A program made the position numbers and the translations under genes. 64,000 nt of DNA from Phoronis australis (Eukaryota > Phoronida > Phoronidae), in NCBI GenBank assembly GCA_002633005.1, contig NMRA01000068.1, positions 699,092-763,091 of the forward strand, read 5' to 3'. Of the stretch, positions 36,601 to 45,319 are shown in pieces (the stretch's first letter is position 1; every line of letters starts with the position of its first letter). The notes below the pieces were generated by a model. The model was not told the DNA's origin and did no database searches. It worked only from the letters and a program-made list of their open reading frames with translations.

Positions 36601-39600
36601 GGTTTTGGTAATATATGATTAACTTACGGCTATCTTCTGGCTTAACGTTCTTAACATTATTATGGATGATCCGTTTTAAAACTCGTTCATCTTCAATATA
36701 ACGTGAATGGAATTGGTTGCGGTAAAATAGTTTCTTGGTACAACCACTTATTTGTTTGAAACACACAGGCTTCTGCAAGCGGATTATCAAAAGCTTCATA
36801 TTCTCATCGACAAACTTGTTACTGTAACCGTTATTTATCATAATTTGCTTGATGCGATTACACTCAGTGTTGAAGGTTTTCCAGTCTGCAAAGTGAGTTT
36901 CATCAATCATGAGATATCCCTCGAATAGGAAAATTTTGGAAGTTAACTGTGGAGGTCACGCAAAGCTTTGAAAGTTGCCAGGGAAATTGTTTTTTTGGAG
37001 CTGGCCTCTATTACAGGGAGGTGTTTACTAGAAATCCGGCATTTATTTCTTTCATTCCTGGGCAGGCCAATACTTACAATCATGGCAAAAAATTTGCTTT
37101 GGCAATCGTCTGCTCTTAGGTCACATTGTTTTGAGAGGTCTTCTATAAGAGACCCAGCTTTTATTGATGTCGGCATACCTAGACCCAACTTCTTTTAGAG
37201 GGAGGCGTCCATTAGAGGTTTTATGGTATTTGCCTTTGTATTTTCAACTGGAGTAGGTGGAAAAGTGAAGTTTGGTGTAATTCAACTTACCTGGCCATTT
37301 CTTGTTGCAACTTGAGTCAAATTCTCTACATCTGTATGATGTCATGCTGAAAGAGATCATTTGTCAAAACTTACATTTTGGCTAATCTAATTTGTATTTC
37401 ACAAAATTTTTAGCTGGCAGAGCAATGCACCTCGATCTCGGAAACTAAATTATTTACAATAGAACTATCAAGGTGTCGAACACGTAAATGCTGTAATTCT
37501 CATCCACTTCCCTGCTGTTGCATTTTACTGTGTGTATCAATGATTTTTTATAAAGTAGCACGTTAAATTTAAACTTTTCTGTTTTGCATGATTCAGGTAC
37601 GGGAACACTGCCTAGGTCTCCTTGAGGGGGCACTGTTTACCAACTACCAAACTCATTTCTCAGGAAATTTGGTTGGGAAAGATGCTGCATGGTATACCCC
37701 TCGCTGCTGTGCAATAGACATGGAGTATAATATTTTCAGCGCCAGTAAACTACCCAATACATATCGTGCTAATGTGATGAAAAGAGCAAACGAGATAAAG
37801 AAATTAACTGGCACTAAGGATTTGCATGAATGCTTCTTAATGAAATGTTCAGATGGTTCACCACCAGAAATGTTAAAGTCAAAGATACCTATGTTCATGA
37901 CAGCTGCAGAGATGTCGCAAAAATCTTCTCAGGAGCAGTGTGCTAATTCGCAGGTTGAAGAGTCAAAGGTTGCAGACACCTTGTTCACTATTTCAGCCAC
38001 GCATTCTTCTGGAGAACAGTGCATTAAATCACAGGTTTTCAGTTCAAAGACTGGTGGTTCTAAACTTGTGGAACCTCTTGCCAAACACCTAACTAATTTT
38101 GCCAGTAGTTTGGATTACAAGAAGTGCAATATTAGTCCTGATATGACAGGTGAGCTTGGGACAGATTTAAGAGAAAAAGCTTCTCCAATTGTCTTCCCCA
38201 GTATGAAGAAGCAGGAAACGGTGTTGGAAACTATAGTCATTTCTTCTTCTTCTGATGATGATGATGATGATGACAACATTGGAAGTCTTCCAACTCTTGA
38301 CGTTGCATGGGGGACAACGTATAAATTTTCAGGAAAAATGGAAAATGAGAATGAGTGTCTCGGGGGTCCCTGTGAAGACTGTCCAACTCTTACTACTGCA
38401 AGGGAAGACATAACAAATTTGTCTGTTAAATTAAGGGAAAGTGAGTGCCTCAGTTGCCATGAAAATGAGGGTCACCAAGAGACTATGGACAGCAGTTCCA
38501 AGATTTGCCTAGCTTTGGATGCTTCCTTGAAAGATTTACAAAAGTCCACGTCATCTTTTCAGTTGGGGAGCGGAGGCAAACTCAAAACTGGGAGTTGTAA
38601 AGATACTCCTGGCCACCAAGAGACTGATGTAAAAAAGCCCTCTGTTAATGACGGTCATGGCAATGTCCGTGCTGAAGGAAATCAAGTTCTTGTGACTACA
38701 CACGGGGATAATGCTGTGTCTAAAAGGGCTGCTTTCCAACAACATGCAAATTGTAAAGAAAGTGGCTTAGATTTTGGTACCAAAGCACTTCTCACTAATG
38801 ACTCTGCCAGTGGAGAGTTACCAGCATCAAGTTTCCCAGTATGGAATAAAGATCCATGCCCCACTGATTACAAAGGTACAAAAATTCAAGAACGTGATGG
38901 TGATTGCAGCAACAAAGCTCATTCAATTTCGAAGGTTGCAAATGAAGATAAATCCAAGTCATTTGCCAACCTACAGAGTGAAGATAAAGGTGGCGCCACC
39001 ACCTATTCAGATGCAACTACTTCATTTGAAGCTGATCTATTTGTTGGTTCTAACAATGATGCTCAAGGAAATAAATCCAAGCCATGCACTACACCCGCTG
39101 AGAAGAAAAAAACTGGGATGGTTCAACGAAGTTATTCAAGGGATGGACAGAAACACGGTCTTTATAATAATTTGTGGGACAAATTTGGTGGTTGTGGTGG
39201 AAGAGCAAATCAAGGAAAATTTGGCAAAACTGTTTCTTTGCATCAAGTTAGCCTCGAAGATGGGAGAAAACCGATAACAGATGGGAAAATGCTAGAAGAG
39301 TCAAAGCAAATTTGGAACTTAGCTCCCATAGATAATTCAGTGCATCACCATAATGCAGTGAAAGCAAGTGTTAATGGTTGCAATAGACTTAGTACTGAAC
39401 CAAGTGTTGAAAGCAGTGAGTCAGAGTGCACATTTGCATCTACATTGAGGGTGGAAAATGTGGGAAGTTGTGCGTCTGGCACGTTGGTAAAACCATCCAG
39501 TTACTTCTTCTACAAAGAGAGAGGAGATGGAGAGTGCATGGATGATGACAACATGGATGACCATTATGAAAAGGCAGTGTCTTTATCTCAACCAGTGATA

Positions 39601-42600
39601 CCATTGAAGAGTGCTCTTGTCAAACGGATGAGTGATCTCCCTAGAGAGGACTCACCACATCAAAAGGAGGTCAAGTTTGGCAGCAATGACATCTTTGTTG
39701 TCAGTCCACAGAACTATCTGATGAATACGAATGACGAGCCAAGCAAGTCTGACCAACAACCACCAACAGGCTATAGTGTTACAAAAGCTGACAAAAACAA
39801 AGCTGCGCACTTCATTCTGAAGTACTTAAGTCCACATTACCAACAGGGGAAGTTTGTGTCAAAGGTCAGTCTTGAATTTTACTGCATTGTTAGGGACCTT
39901 TCACTATTATCACCATTTTGTAGGGCATGCCTTCCGCATACTAGTGCACTTTGATCGTATTTTCCTGAATTTTGGGAAAGGGATTTTCATGCACCCACAT
40001 ATTTATGTGGCTGCATTATGCTGTGCTCCCTGTCCGTCCATCCACCGTCCGCTGCTGTATCTCCGAAACCCTTGAGTCTATGTTCATGAAATTTTGCAGA
40101 TATATTCCTTTCATGGATCGGAGGGCATGTGTGAAGTTGGGCATATTTATTTTATTTTTTCTCTTAGTATATTTTGGGGTTCTGTGACTGATTCTCATAA
40201 AACGTAGGAAGTTGGTATCTTGTAGTGAGATGGTGCCACCTTCCTGTTTTTGGAGGAATACAAGTATTTTGCACCACCTAGTGGCCATTTTTACTGTTTT
40301 CGGGTCTGTTTGTTGTCGTCCCTCTATCAGCTAAACCACTCTGAGGTTGACTATGAGAATACTTTCCTTCTGTGAAGAGGACGACTGACAAGGATTTTGC
40401 CTTTTTTAATGTTTCCTGTATCTTTGGATGAAATTTGGCGATAACTCCTTTTTATGTGCCCATATATTTACACGTGGGTGCATATTGCCATCATCTCTGC
40501 TATGCTTTAGAAGAATGGACCACGATGTTGTCAAAGAAAGTCTATCTTTTGGTTGAACGTAAAAACTACATCATAAACGATGACATAGAAAGTATACTAC
40601 AATACCACAACACCTCCCACCCTACGAAAAAGTCTTAGCTCACTTCTTCTTCAATCTTTCCGACCTTCTTAAATTAGTTTTGTTTAAATGACATAACTTT
40701 ATTAAAGTGTAAAGATGGAACTACAACTGGGTGACTCGAAACATTCATTCATGTGTATTTACGGTAAGTTTTGTGATGTAATTTTCTTATAGGTTCTTAT
40801 TTGCATTATACTATTCTCTGCTTTTTGCAGGATATTTTCAAAGCTGTTGCAAAACAAATGTCCCAATACTTGGTCATCAAGGGCACAGTCAGTAAGTTTT
40901 CATTGTATGTTATGAATCAGAGCCAAGGGCGTAACTTCTGGGGGGTGTAGGGCAAGAGCATAAATAGTAGGGCAATGACAGAAAAACTGGGCAACCAGTT
41001 CCATTCAAATATTAAAAACTTTCAAGTTTGGAAATTATTCAAAAGTGTGTAGGATGCAGACTTTTTGATTCTTGGGAGGTCTAATTATGTTTTTCCTACA
41101 TGCATTTTATATGTTTGTGTCACTGGGCTTTGCTGCTTCTCTGAATACGGTAAAAATTCCCGAAGTTAGAGCATTGAAAAAATAAATATTTTGAGCCTGT
41201 CCTAAAATTTCGAGAAATATGAGAAAGATGGCGAAATTGAAGGTGGCTGAAATCTTAGAATTTGTGCGACATCTTCAAAAACATAAAGAACGATGTTACT
41301 GAATCTGAGCACAATCTACTTACTTAGGAAACATATATATTTGTTGTGTAAGATGCCTTGACTGATTATTCCATTGGTGCTCAACGTCTTCATGTCAAAC
41401 TGTCTGTAAACTAAACACAGACTACGCGACTGCAGTATATGTAACCCTGGTTTGTTTCTTGTGCAGTGTGTGCGACATACCTATGAGTCACTTAAATCGC
41501 GGTATTAGCTCGATTACGTATTTGATGTTTATTTGACAATTATAGAGCTGCTTGTTTTTGCGACTGGCCAGGTATATTCAATCAGTAAAAGTTTGTAATT
41601 GTTATTCCGAAAAATTGCAGTGGGCCAGATCACAATTTAATTGAGGTAGAGCTTATATAGTTCTAAACACCACAAGCAAGTGACTGTTCAAGTAGCTGGC
41701 TACAAGTACGCTACCTCTTCGACTCTAATTATACTTTAAATATGAAAGTGGCTCGTCCTGATAATCTCGGCGCTTGCATTCCTGGTACTGCTGTCGTAAC
41801 TTTATCTGTCCTTTGTAAACTCTGGCTCAATAGCAGTGCCATCTGCTCATGGATAATTTTTTATGCGCGTATGTGGATTTAGATCGATCTCTGCTACGGG
41901 CCCAGGTTTCATTTTACAAGGCAGATGCCATGGGTCAAACGACTGACTAAAGATTAATAGGTTCACACTCTGGTTTAGGTGGTTTCAAAATTCTTTACCT
42001 TTTTGCGAGAGAGCCCAATAATTTTGTGTAGAATACAAAATAGACTAGTAAATAGAATGTCAATAGGGAGACATAAAGATATATTTACAACATGAACATG
42101 TTTTAAGGTATACTGCACAACAAACTAGAACATGGATTTCTGCTTTTCACAATGTCTGTTTTAAGTTGACACTGAACAACATCGTTTTGCCGATTCGGAC
42201 GCATAGCATAGCGAAGGTTGGGGCACCGGGAGGAAAGTAAGTGGGCCGTATGTTCGCACAAAAAATTGGAGCCGTGAACCCGAGATCTGACTTAGTAACT
42301 CTATGGTCTCATCACCGGTGCTTATTAATTAGTTGTTAATCCAAATACAAAGTATGACACTGTGACAATTGGGCAAAGTTGGAAAACACATCTTATTTTC
42401 ATAGTGAAACCGCGATCAAGTGACATCTATATACTTTGTGTACTATACAATATTTTTAATGCATTCTTAGTTTTCAATTTAAACTGAAGAATATCTGATT
42501 ACCGGTACTTTGTGTTAGGGCAGGGTCAAATGTTCTGTAAAGAAATTTGTACTGCCTAGGGGAAGAATCCCACAGCCGCGCTCCTTAATTCTGCTTGAAG

Positions 42601-43880
42601 CTTTGAACACGGTCTCTTCAAGAAGTATTCCTGTATCTTGCGATGAACACTTGATCGGTTCACTCTTATAGGTGTAGCTAATTCCCCTCGGCGTTTTCCA
42701 CTAGCTGCTACGGCTAGTTTTACTTAAAACTGCGTTTTTAAATTTTCTGTTAATAAATGCATAATTCGCCTTCGCCTTGTTCGTTTTTATAAAATGATAA
42801 ATTCTTCACAAAACTGAATTTGTGACAAAAAGTTGACTCTGAATGGGCTTTTAAGAGGAAATTTTAAAGTAAACGTCCCACTGTCTGGACATAAGACACC
42901 AAAAGTTGTAACTCCAAATAAACACCCATGGGTGTGTATCTGACATAATTTTATAGCCCATGTGTGTTCATCGGGTGGGCTAAAAACGGAAAACCCCGGT
43001 ATCCATATCATACGTTGTCTCGATGAATGAGTGCAGATGACGTACTTAAGCACGTACAATCTCACTGCACTTTTTAGTATCTCTTTGATATGACACATGC
43101 ACGTACGCGGTCGGGGTTTCACTTGAGTTTCAAAACGAGTGAAAAAATAAAACTGCAGTATTGTCAGTTCATTGAGATGACTTTGTTGTGTATAAAGATT
43201 TGGGTTTCAACTTTTATAACCGTTTGATGTGATCATCTATCTTGGGGTGGCTTGGGGGTCTAAATTGCACCAACTCTCAGTGAAATTAAACAACGCTATG
43301 AAAAGGAGACTGTGCGGGACATTGTATACATTAAAGTGCAACGGAATTTGATGTTATTTATTTCTGTTAAGATACTGGTAAGATTTTATGGAAACGTCTG
43401 ATACTTAGGTCCATCCGATATTTAGGTACACCATGTGTGGAGGATGAGAATGAAATCAATGTACATTTACAGGAATAAATTGGAGAGATACGCATAAGAT
43501 TATGAGAATGGAGCACGGTGCAACCCCTTTTTAGTCGACAATTTCTACGCTTGATTCTGCAACCTCATAGTTCATTTGGCGACCTGTGATTTTCAGTTTT
43601 GGCGACCTTAGATTTCATTTGGCCCCGACCTGGGATTTTTGCCAAGTTGGCAAATGTGACTTGGCAAAGTGTCGAGCACTGTAAATAGATTGTATTGTTC
43701 TGAATGCTCATCGTATTTCTTGTTTTTGCTGGTGACTCAAGTCATTGTACCATTGCTATGTAAATTTTTTTTACAGACAAAGACCATGCCAAGAAGTTAG
43801 TACATCAGTTTTTTGTCAAATGCAAGAAGGTCACGTCCATGAAAGATTTTACAGCGGTCATTGAACAGGGAGCTGATTAA
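18507..43880 (+). CDS. RECQL5: RECQL5 DNA helicase, complete 11-exon coding region (1361 aa)
   Basis: RecQ5 is a nuclear 3'-5' DNA helicase that restrains recombination by removing RAD51 and binds elongating RNA polymerase II. Exons 18507-18615, 19608-20248, 22960-23171, 28277-28445, 30665-30744, 33171-33407, 33843-33951, 35679-35774, 37597-39864, 40831-40891 and 43777-43880 total 4086 nt and stay in frame. Walker A is MPTGAGKS (45-52), DEAH 150-153, motif [12 protein letters not shown] 337-346, and zinc-site cysteines 405, 421, 425 and 428. A KIX-like region starts near 544, and an SRI-like domain ends the protein (about 1280-1350). Human RECQL5 is 991 aa; the excess is the exon 9 linker. 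An in-frame ATG at 18408 could add 33 residues. I prefer 18507 by homology with the short human N-terminus. Confidence 0.95.
18820..19530. mobile_element. Foldback (inverted-repeat) element in RECQL5 intron 1
   Basis: The segment at 18821-18945 (GGTCCTAGACAGTGACCACC, TCTCTAGCTGGCCCAG, GGAAGTTTTTCGGCGAATTATG, CACACCAACTAAAATGTCAAAG) recurs as a reverse complement at about 19280-19412. It recurs again in direct orientation at about 19403-19520. The centre has no recognisable transposase. The layout is direct-inverted-direct, suggesting a MITE that duplicated. Confidence 0.75.
19608..20248 (+). CDS. RECQL5: RECQL5 exon 2: helicase lobe 1
   Basis: The acceptor is tttttttttgtag and the donor AACAAG|gtggtc, phase 0. 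It carries Walker A ([14 protein letters not shown]), motif Ia [12 protein letters not shown], motif [22 protein letters not shown], and motif III AVTATAT. It continues into [14 protein letters not shown], typical of RecQ5. This lobe binds ATP and DNA. The exon is followed by an intronic stop if the donor is not used. Confidence 0.93.
20249..22959. other. RECQL5: RECQL5 intron 2
   Basis: AT-rich intron with no coding exon seen. It contains a 77-base run of N at 21173-21249, an assembly gap whose length may be nominal, so an element could be hidden there. The exon before and the exon after join in phase 0, so no exon needs to be missing. Confidence 0.7.
20306..20344. repeat. 13-bp tandem repeat, three units
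   Basis: Three consecutive units of GRCATGTCAAACT in RECQL5 intron 2, followed by a degenerate fourth (GGTATGG). A minor microsatellite-like expansion. Confidence 0.8.
22960..23171 (+). CDS. RECQL5: RECQL5 exon 3: helicase lobe 2, motifs IV-V
   Basis: The acceptor is cttccttag|GGTGAT and the donor GTCAG|gtactt, phase 2. It encodes [20 protein letters not shown] (motif IV), KAYHAGL, and [17 protein letters not shown] (motif V), the second RecA-like lobe of a RecQ helicase. Confidence 0.93.
24591..25032. repeat. Segment duplicated at 25222-25663 (probable second allele)
   Basis: Matches 25222-25663 at a constant offset of 631 bp with only a couple of substitutions seen (GTCGAC/GTTGAC, AGACTTC/AGAGTTC). 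The second copy begins immediately after the single N at 25221. The segment also includes a reverse-orientation copy of the CTCF-like repeat family. Confidence 0.85.
25032..25220. repeat. Copy of 27175-27364 (deletion-allele contig end)
   Basis: From GTTTCTCCTCGTGAAATATT to TTTATTCTGG, this segment matches 27175-27364 with a one-base poly-T difference (8 versus 9 T). It is cut off by the N at 25221. It contains the same minus-strand gag-like reading frame as 27175-27404. Confidence 0.85.
26625..27404 (-). mobile_element. Copia-type retrotransposon gag remnant
   Basis: Two minus-strand open segments (27404-27144 and 27083-26625), separated by stops, read as one decayed gag-like protein. The first contains [18 protein letters not shown] and [10 protein letters not shown]. 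The second contains a zinc knuckle, [18 protein letters not shown] (C-x2-C-x4-H-x4-C). This layout matches the N-terminal part of Copia-type polyproteins abundant in molluscs, cnidarians and other marine animals. No protease, integrase or reverse transcriptase frame and no LTRs were seen. It lies antisense in RECQL5 intron 3 and appears inactive. The gag call is solid; the Copia assignment is from recall. Confidence 0.65.
27550..27900 (+). mobile_element. Retroelement 3' remnant with GIY-YIG endonuclease-like domain
   Basis: The frame at 27550 reads [20 protein letters not shown], then [20 protein letters not shown] and EHHMDTSHN. This is the GIY-YIG layout found at the C-terminus of Penelope-like reverse transcriptases; the usual YIGET is YVDET. 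Near 27783 the reading shifts by one frame to [20 protein letters not shown], the expected next block, so a frameshift has occurred. No reverse transcriptase core is present. A pseudogene fragment in RECQL5 intron 3. Confidence 0.7.
28277..28445 (+). CDS. RECQL5: RECQL5 exon 4: motif VI
   Basis: The acceptor is ttctacctag|ATTTG and the donor GCTGGG|gtgagt. It encodes (R)[19 protein letters not shown] and [15 protein letters not shown], including the arginine finger of motif VI, then [15 protein letters not shown]. It enters at phase 2 and leaves at phase 0. Confidence 0.94.
29360..30440 (-). repeat. Reverse-orientation copies of the CTCF-like repeat family
   Basis: The segment carries TGCTGTCATCTCTGTCTGGG (about 29370), TGTGCCCCCTTGTGGCAATTTT (about 29465), CAGCGCCACCTAATG (about 29688) and GTGTCGCCACCTAGTGGAG (about 30190). 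These are reverse complements of the blocks in the array at 9500-13035. The terminus ATTTATGTGCG at about 29346 matches the reverse complement of the other copies' GCACATAAA end. Noncoding, RECQL5 intron 4. Confidence 0.55.
30665..30744 (+). CDS. RECQL5: RECQL5 exon 5: linker to zinc-binding domain
   Basis: The acceptor is ctctgtgcag|GGTAAG and the donor CCAAG|gtatgc. It encodes [20 protein letters not shown], then KYCEEP. It corresponds to the human segment ending VTFCEEL just before the zinc-binding domain. Phase 0 in, phase 2 out. Confidence 0.88.
32070..32159 (+). repeat. Dispersed ~90-bp repeat, partner of 16537-16623
   Basis: Collinear with 16537-16623 (GGTAACGCG...GGAATCGTGGACGCCCTGGA, then TTTTGGACACACTATTTTCC). 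It abuts the minisatellite, whose unit may have grown from its CCTGG end. Confidence 0.72.
32160..32752. repeat. 22-bp minisatellite, about 27 units
   Basis: Head-to-tail copies of ATGGCAGTCCTGGTGTAATG plus GG, with variants (TCATTATGTAAT, TCCTGATGTAAT). Unit length of 22 is not divisible by three, so the minus strand keeps several overlapping open frames reading an [15 protein letters not shown]-like repeat. These are artefacts of the repeat and lie antisense in RECQL5 intron 5. Confidence 0.92.
33171..33407 (+). CDS. RECQL5: RECQL5 exon 6: zinc-binding domain
   Basis: The acceptor is gggttatttcag|TTGTCG and the donor AAGCG|gtgaga. It encodes (S)[20 protein letters not shown] and CDYCKHRK, giving four zinc-ligand cysteines spaced C-x15-C-x3-C-x2-C. 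It continues to [11 protein letters not shown], equivalent to human ELYEGGRKG. This domain stabilises the helicase and DNA binding. Confidence 0.93.
33843..33951 (+). CDS. RECQL5: RECQL5 exon 7: acidic-basic linker
   Basis: The acceptor is attttctgtag|AGAGTGG and the donor CGCAAG|gtgagt. It encodes [20 protein letters not shown] followed by a basic KKKR and KEFEKRRK helix. This corresponds to the human REWNLFYQKQMQLRKG region after the helicase core. Confidence 0.87.
34030..35133 (+). mobile_element. LINE (CR1/Jockey-like) 3' end, frameshifted and interrupted
   Basis: Decayed reverse transcriptase C-terminus. One frame reads [20 protein letters not shown]; after a frameshift near 34240 another reads [31 protein letters not shown] and [11 protein letters not shown]. 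Both blocks are typical of CR1/Rex/Jockey-type elements. The protein end, [17 protein letters not shown] then stop, appears only after 34850, so about 280 bp including a hairpin has been inserted. The element ends in AATAAAGAG and a (TTTGA)n tail near 35133. It lies sense in RECQL5 intron 7. Confidence 0.72.
34640..34835. repeat. Near-perfect inverted repeat (hairpin MITE) inside the LINE
   Basis: The arm 34640-34719 (from AATATAAATAGGTAAATAAA to CAACAGAAAC) and the arm 34759-34835 (GTTTCTGTTG to CCTATTTATATT) are nearly perfect reverse complements around a 39-base loop. It is a foldback element without coding capacity. Confidence 0.92.
35679..35774 (+). CDS. RECQL5: RECQL5 exon 8: start of KIX-like region
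   Basis: The acceptor is tattccctgtag|AATGAC and the donor TATAAG|gtcagc, phase 0 on both sides. It encodes [16 protein letters not shown] and ends RIPKLSYK, matching human RIPRLTVK directly before the KIX/IRI domain that binds RNA polymerase II. Confidence 0.9.
36210..37190 (-). mobile_element. Penelope-like element 3' remnant with GIY-YIG domain
   Basis: The minus-strand frame 36910-36413 encodes a basic region and [20 protein letters not shown], then [20 protein letters not shown] and [16 protein letters not shown]. Its Cys residues and YVGYT motif are the GIY-YIG endonuclease arrangement of Penelope-like elements. A TAA after LSMHL interrupts the frame; the same frame continues [20 protein letters not shown], so a single nonsense change is likely. 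Sequence up to 37190 may be more of the element. The reverse transcriptase core was not seen. Antisense in RECQL5 intron 8. Confidence 0.7.
37597..39864 (+). CDS. RECQL5: RECQL5 exon 9: KIX-like domain, long linker, start of SRI domain
   Basis: A single 756-codon exon. The acceptor is gcatgattcag|GTACGG and the donor TCAAAG|gtcagt. It starts [14 protein letters not shown] (residue 552), the human REHCLRLLEEAL helix. Then comes a long Ser/Lys/Asp-rich, probably disordered linker with internal echoes ([11 protein letters not shown] / [16 protein letters not shown] twice). TIVISSSS followed by seven Asp (763-777) looks like a SUMO-interacting motif. SSYFFYKER (1185-1193) may equal the human RAD51-binding ARFFCRR. 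The exon ends [20 protein letters not shown], the first SRI helix. The linker explains most of the extra length over human. Confidence 0.93.
40000..40480 (-). repeat. Reverse-orientation copy of the CTCF-like repeat family
   Basis: Contains ATATTTATGTGG, CCTGTCCGTCCATCCACCGT, a GCTGCTGTATCTCCGAAACC block, TTCATGAAATTTTGCAGATA, CACCACCTAGTGGCC at about 40272, and a second terminus GTGGGTGCATATTGCCATCA near 40470. These are reverse complements of blocks in 9500-13035 and 53490-54865. RECQL5 intron 9. Confidence 0.6.
40831..40891 (+). CDS. RECQL5: RECQL5 exon 10: SRI domain middle
   Basis: The acceptor is ctttttgcag|GATATT and the donor CAGTCA|gtaagt. It encodes [20 protein letters not shown], equivalent to human ELFKGFARHLSHLL. 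Phase 0 in, phase 1 out. Confidence 0.88.
40892..43776. other. RECQL5: RECQL5 intron 10
   Basis: AT-rich with no coding exon seen. It contains a repeat at 42790-42960 that is an inverted copy of 2790-3010. Exon phases 1 and 2 on each side are compatible without any missing exon. Confidence 0.65.
42790..42960 (-). repeat. Dispersed repeat, inverted copy of 2790-3010
   Basis: Reverse complement blocks CACCCATGGGTGTTT, AGTCAACTT..TGTCACAAATTCAGTTTTGT and GAATTTATCATTTTATAAAA match the plus strand around 2860-3000 (CCCATGGGTGTTTC, AGTCAACTTCTTGTCACAAA, GGATTTATCATTTATAAAA). It has a palindromic CACCCATGGGTG core. About 40 kb separates the copies. Confidence 0.65.
43777..43880 (+). CDS. RECQL5: RECQL5 exon 11: SRI domain end and stop
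   Basis: The acceptor is tttttttacag|ACAAAG. It encodes [18 protein letters not shown] and ends GAD with TAA at 43878-43880. It aligns with human KEEAQNLIRHFFHGR, which also contains a PCNA-binding (PIP) motif. Here LxxFF is kept but the leading Gln is Lys, so PCNA binding is uncertain. Confidence 0.9.
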
Positions 43881-44060
43881 TTTTAGTCAGATCGAAAACC
43901 ACATTGTCATTTCTTGGAATACCTCGTCACCTCTCAGATTCTGTTCTATGTACCTGCACTGCTGTGCATCAGTGGGGCAGTTGTCCTTCAGTTGTACACT
44001 GCTGCTGTGCTGATCACACCGTTCTTGGCATATTAGTTTCTCATTTCTTGTTGAGATGCC

Positions 44061-44066
44061 AATAAA
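44061..44066 (+). terminator. RECQL5: RECQL5 polyadenylation signal (AATAAA)
   Basis: A canonical AATAAA 181 bases after the stop codon, followed by AT-rich sequence. It is the first one on the plus strand downstream of RECQL5, so a short 3' UTR is likely. Confidence 0.6.
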
Positions 44067-45319
44067 GTTGCATAGCGAGTTGCAATATGGACATGAAAAA
44101 TTAAAAACATGAAGAAATGTCAGATGAAGGGTTTTGCATTGGTTGGATCGGCCTCAGAAGTCAAGCAGCCATAAATGTCTTCATCATGCCATGCGTTTTT
44201 CTACTTCTGAAAAGAGGTGAACTCTGTTATGTGCAAATTTATTGTTTGTTTTTGAGTTTCACTGGTGTAGTGTGTAGGGAGAATTTCCCCTTCTGAAGTC
44301 ATGCAAGCTGCATGGTCTTGATGGATATTTGAGCACTTTTGAGTTCCTGTGGGAAGCTGTGCTATGTACTGCACTGAGGCTGTGCTATGTACTGGACTGA
44401 GGCAAACTGATCCTAGATTGATACACTCTATCCTATCAGTCATGTGCTGGAATGATTTGTAAAACCACACTCACACGCACACTTGCCTTTGCCAACTTTA
44501 CCAACTCTTAAGTCGAGATGTACAGTTGGAACAGATAATTGTGCTTACTGATGCAAGATGGTGCCGGTGTTCCATTTTCAAATGACCCTGTTAAGTCAGT
44601 CATGTAAATCAAGCTTGTTCATGGTAAAGTAGCATGTGTATTAAAAGAAGTTACATATTCTATGTTCATTCTCTTTCATTGAGAACTTGGTTTACATTAA
44701 TGGCCAACAACCAACAAAACAGAAAACAATCAATTATCACATGGTATCATTTCCATTTGCTTTATTAAACGGTATCAAACCACATTGTTGATATTAAGCA
44801 GCATTTTTACAAGATCAGCATAAAAACGAAAAGGATGCTTGTGTCAGAAAAGTCCAAGGTGACTTAGTCATATCTAGGGGAACCCAAGCCCTCGAAAGGT
44901 GCTCTCAGAAATTACTATACTTAACTGGCCTGGTCAATTTCTGACATTAAAAAAACATCACTTTCCCTTTGACCGAGGGTTAGTTTTTAATGTCGAAAAA
45001 AGTGACCCCGGTTCATGCGCGTACCCAGGCAAGCTTGCGGGATTCCAAAGAGCCCCCCATTTGGCAAAGTGGGCAAAAAAGTCTTGCCTCAGAGAAACAA
45101 AAAGTCAGAAAAAAAAACAAGACAAAAGTTCACTAAAAAGGCAGGAATTCGGCGAATGCACAATTCGTACCTCTGAACGACCCCCCATATATTTTAGGCT
45201 GGGTGCGCACATGTGGATAATTGTTTACATGGGTCACGACGCCCAGCGACTTGTCACAGGCGTGGTGTGGTCAAGTCACCGGCCACCCAACAATGCAAAA
45301 GGTACAACTAGTCGATTAT

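Noticed and set aside
36943-37188. 81-codon minus-strand frame next to the Penelope-like remnant as a separate gene
   Set aside because: It lies in an intron beside an element remnant and has no domain; more likely part of the decayed element.
38774-39277. 167-codon plus-strand open frame inside RECQL5 exon 9
   Set aside because: An alternate frame of a long exon, with no domain; the main frame is continuous with RecQ5-specific flanks.
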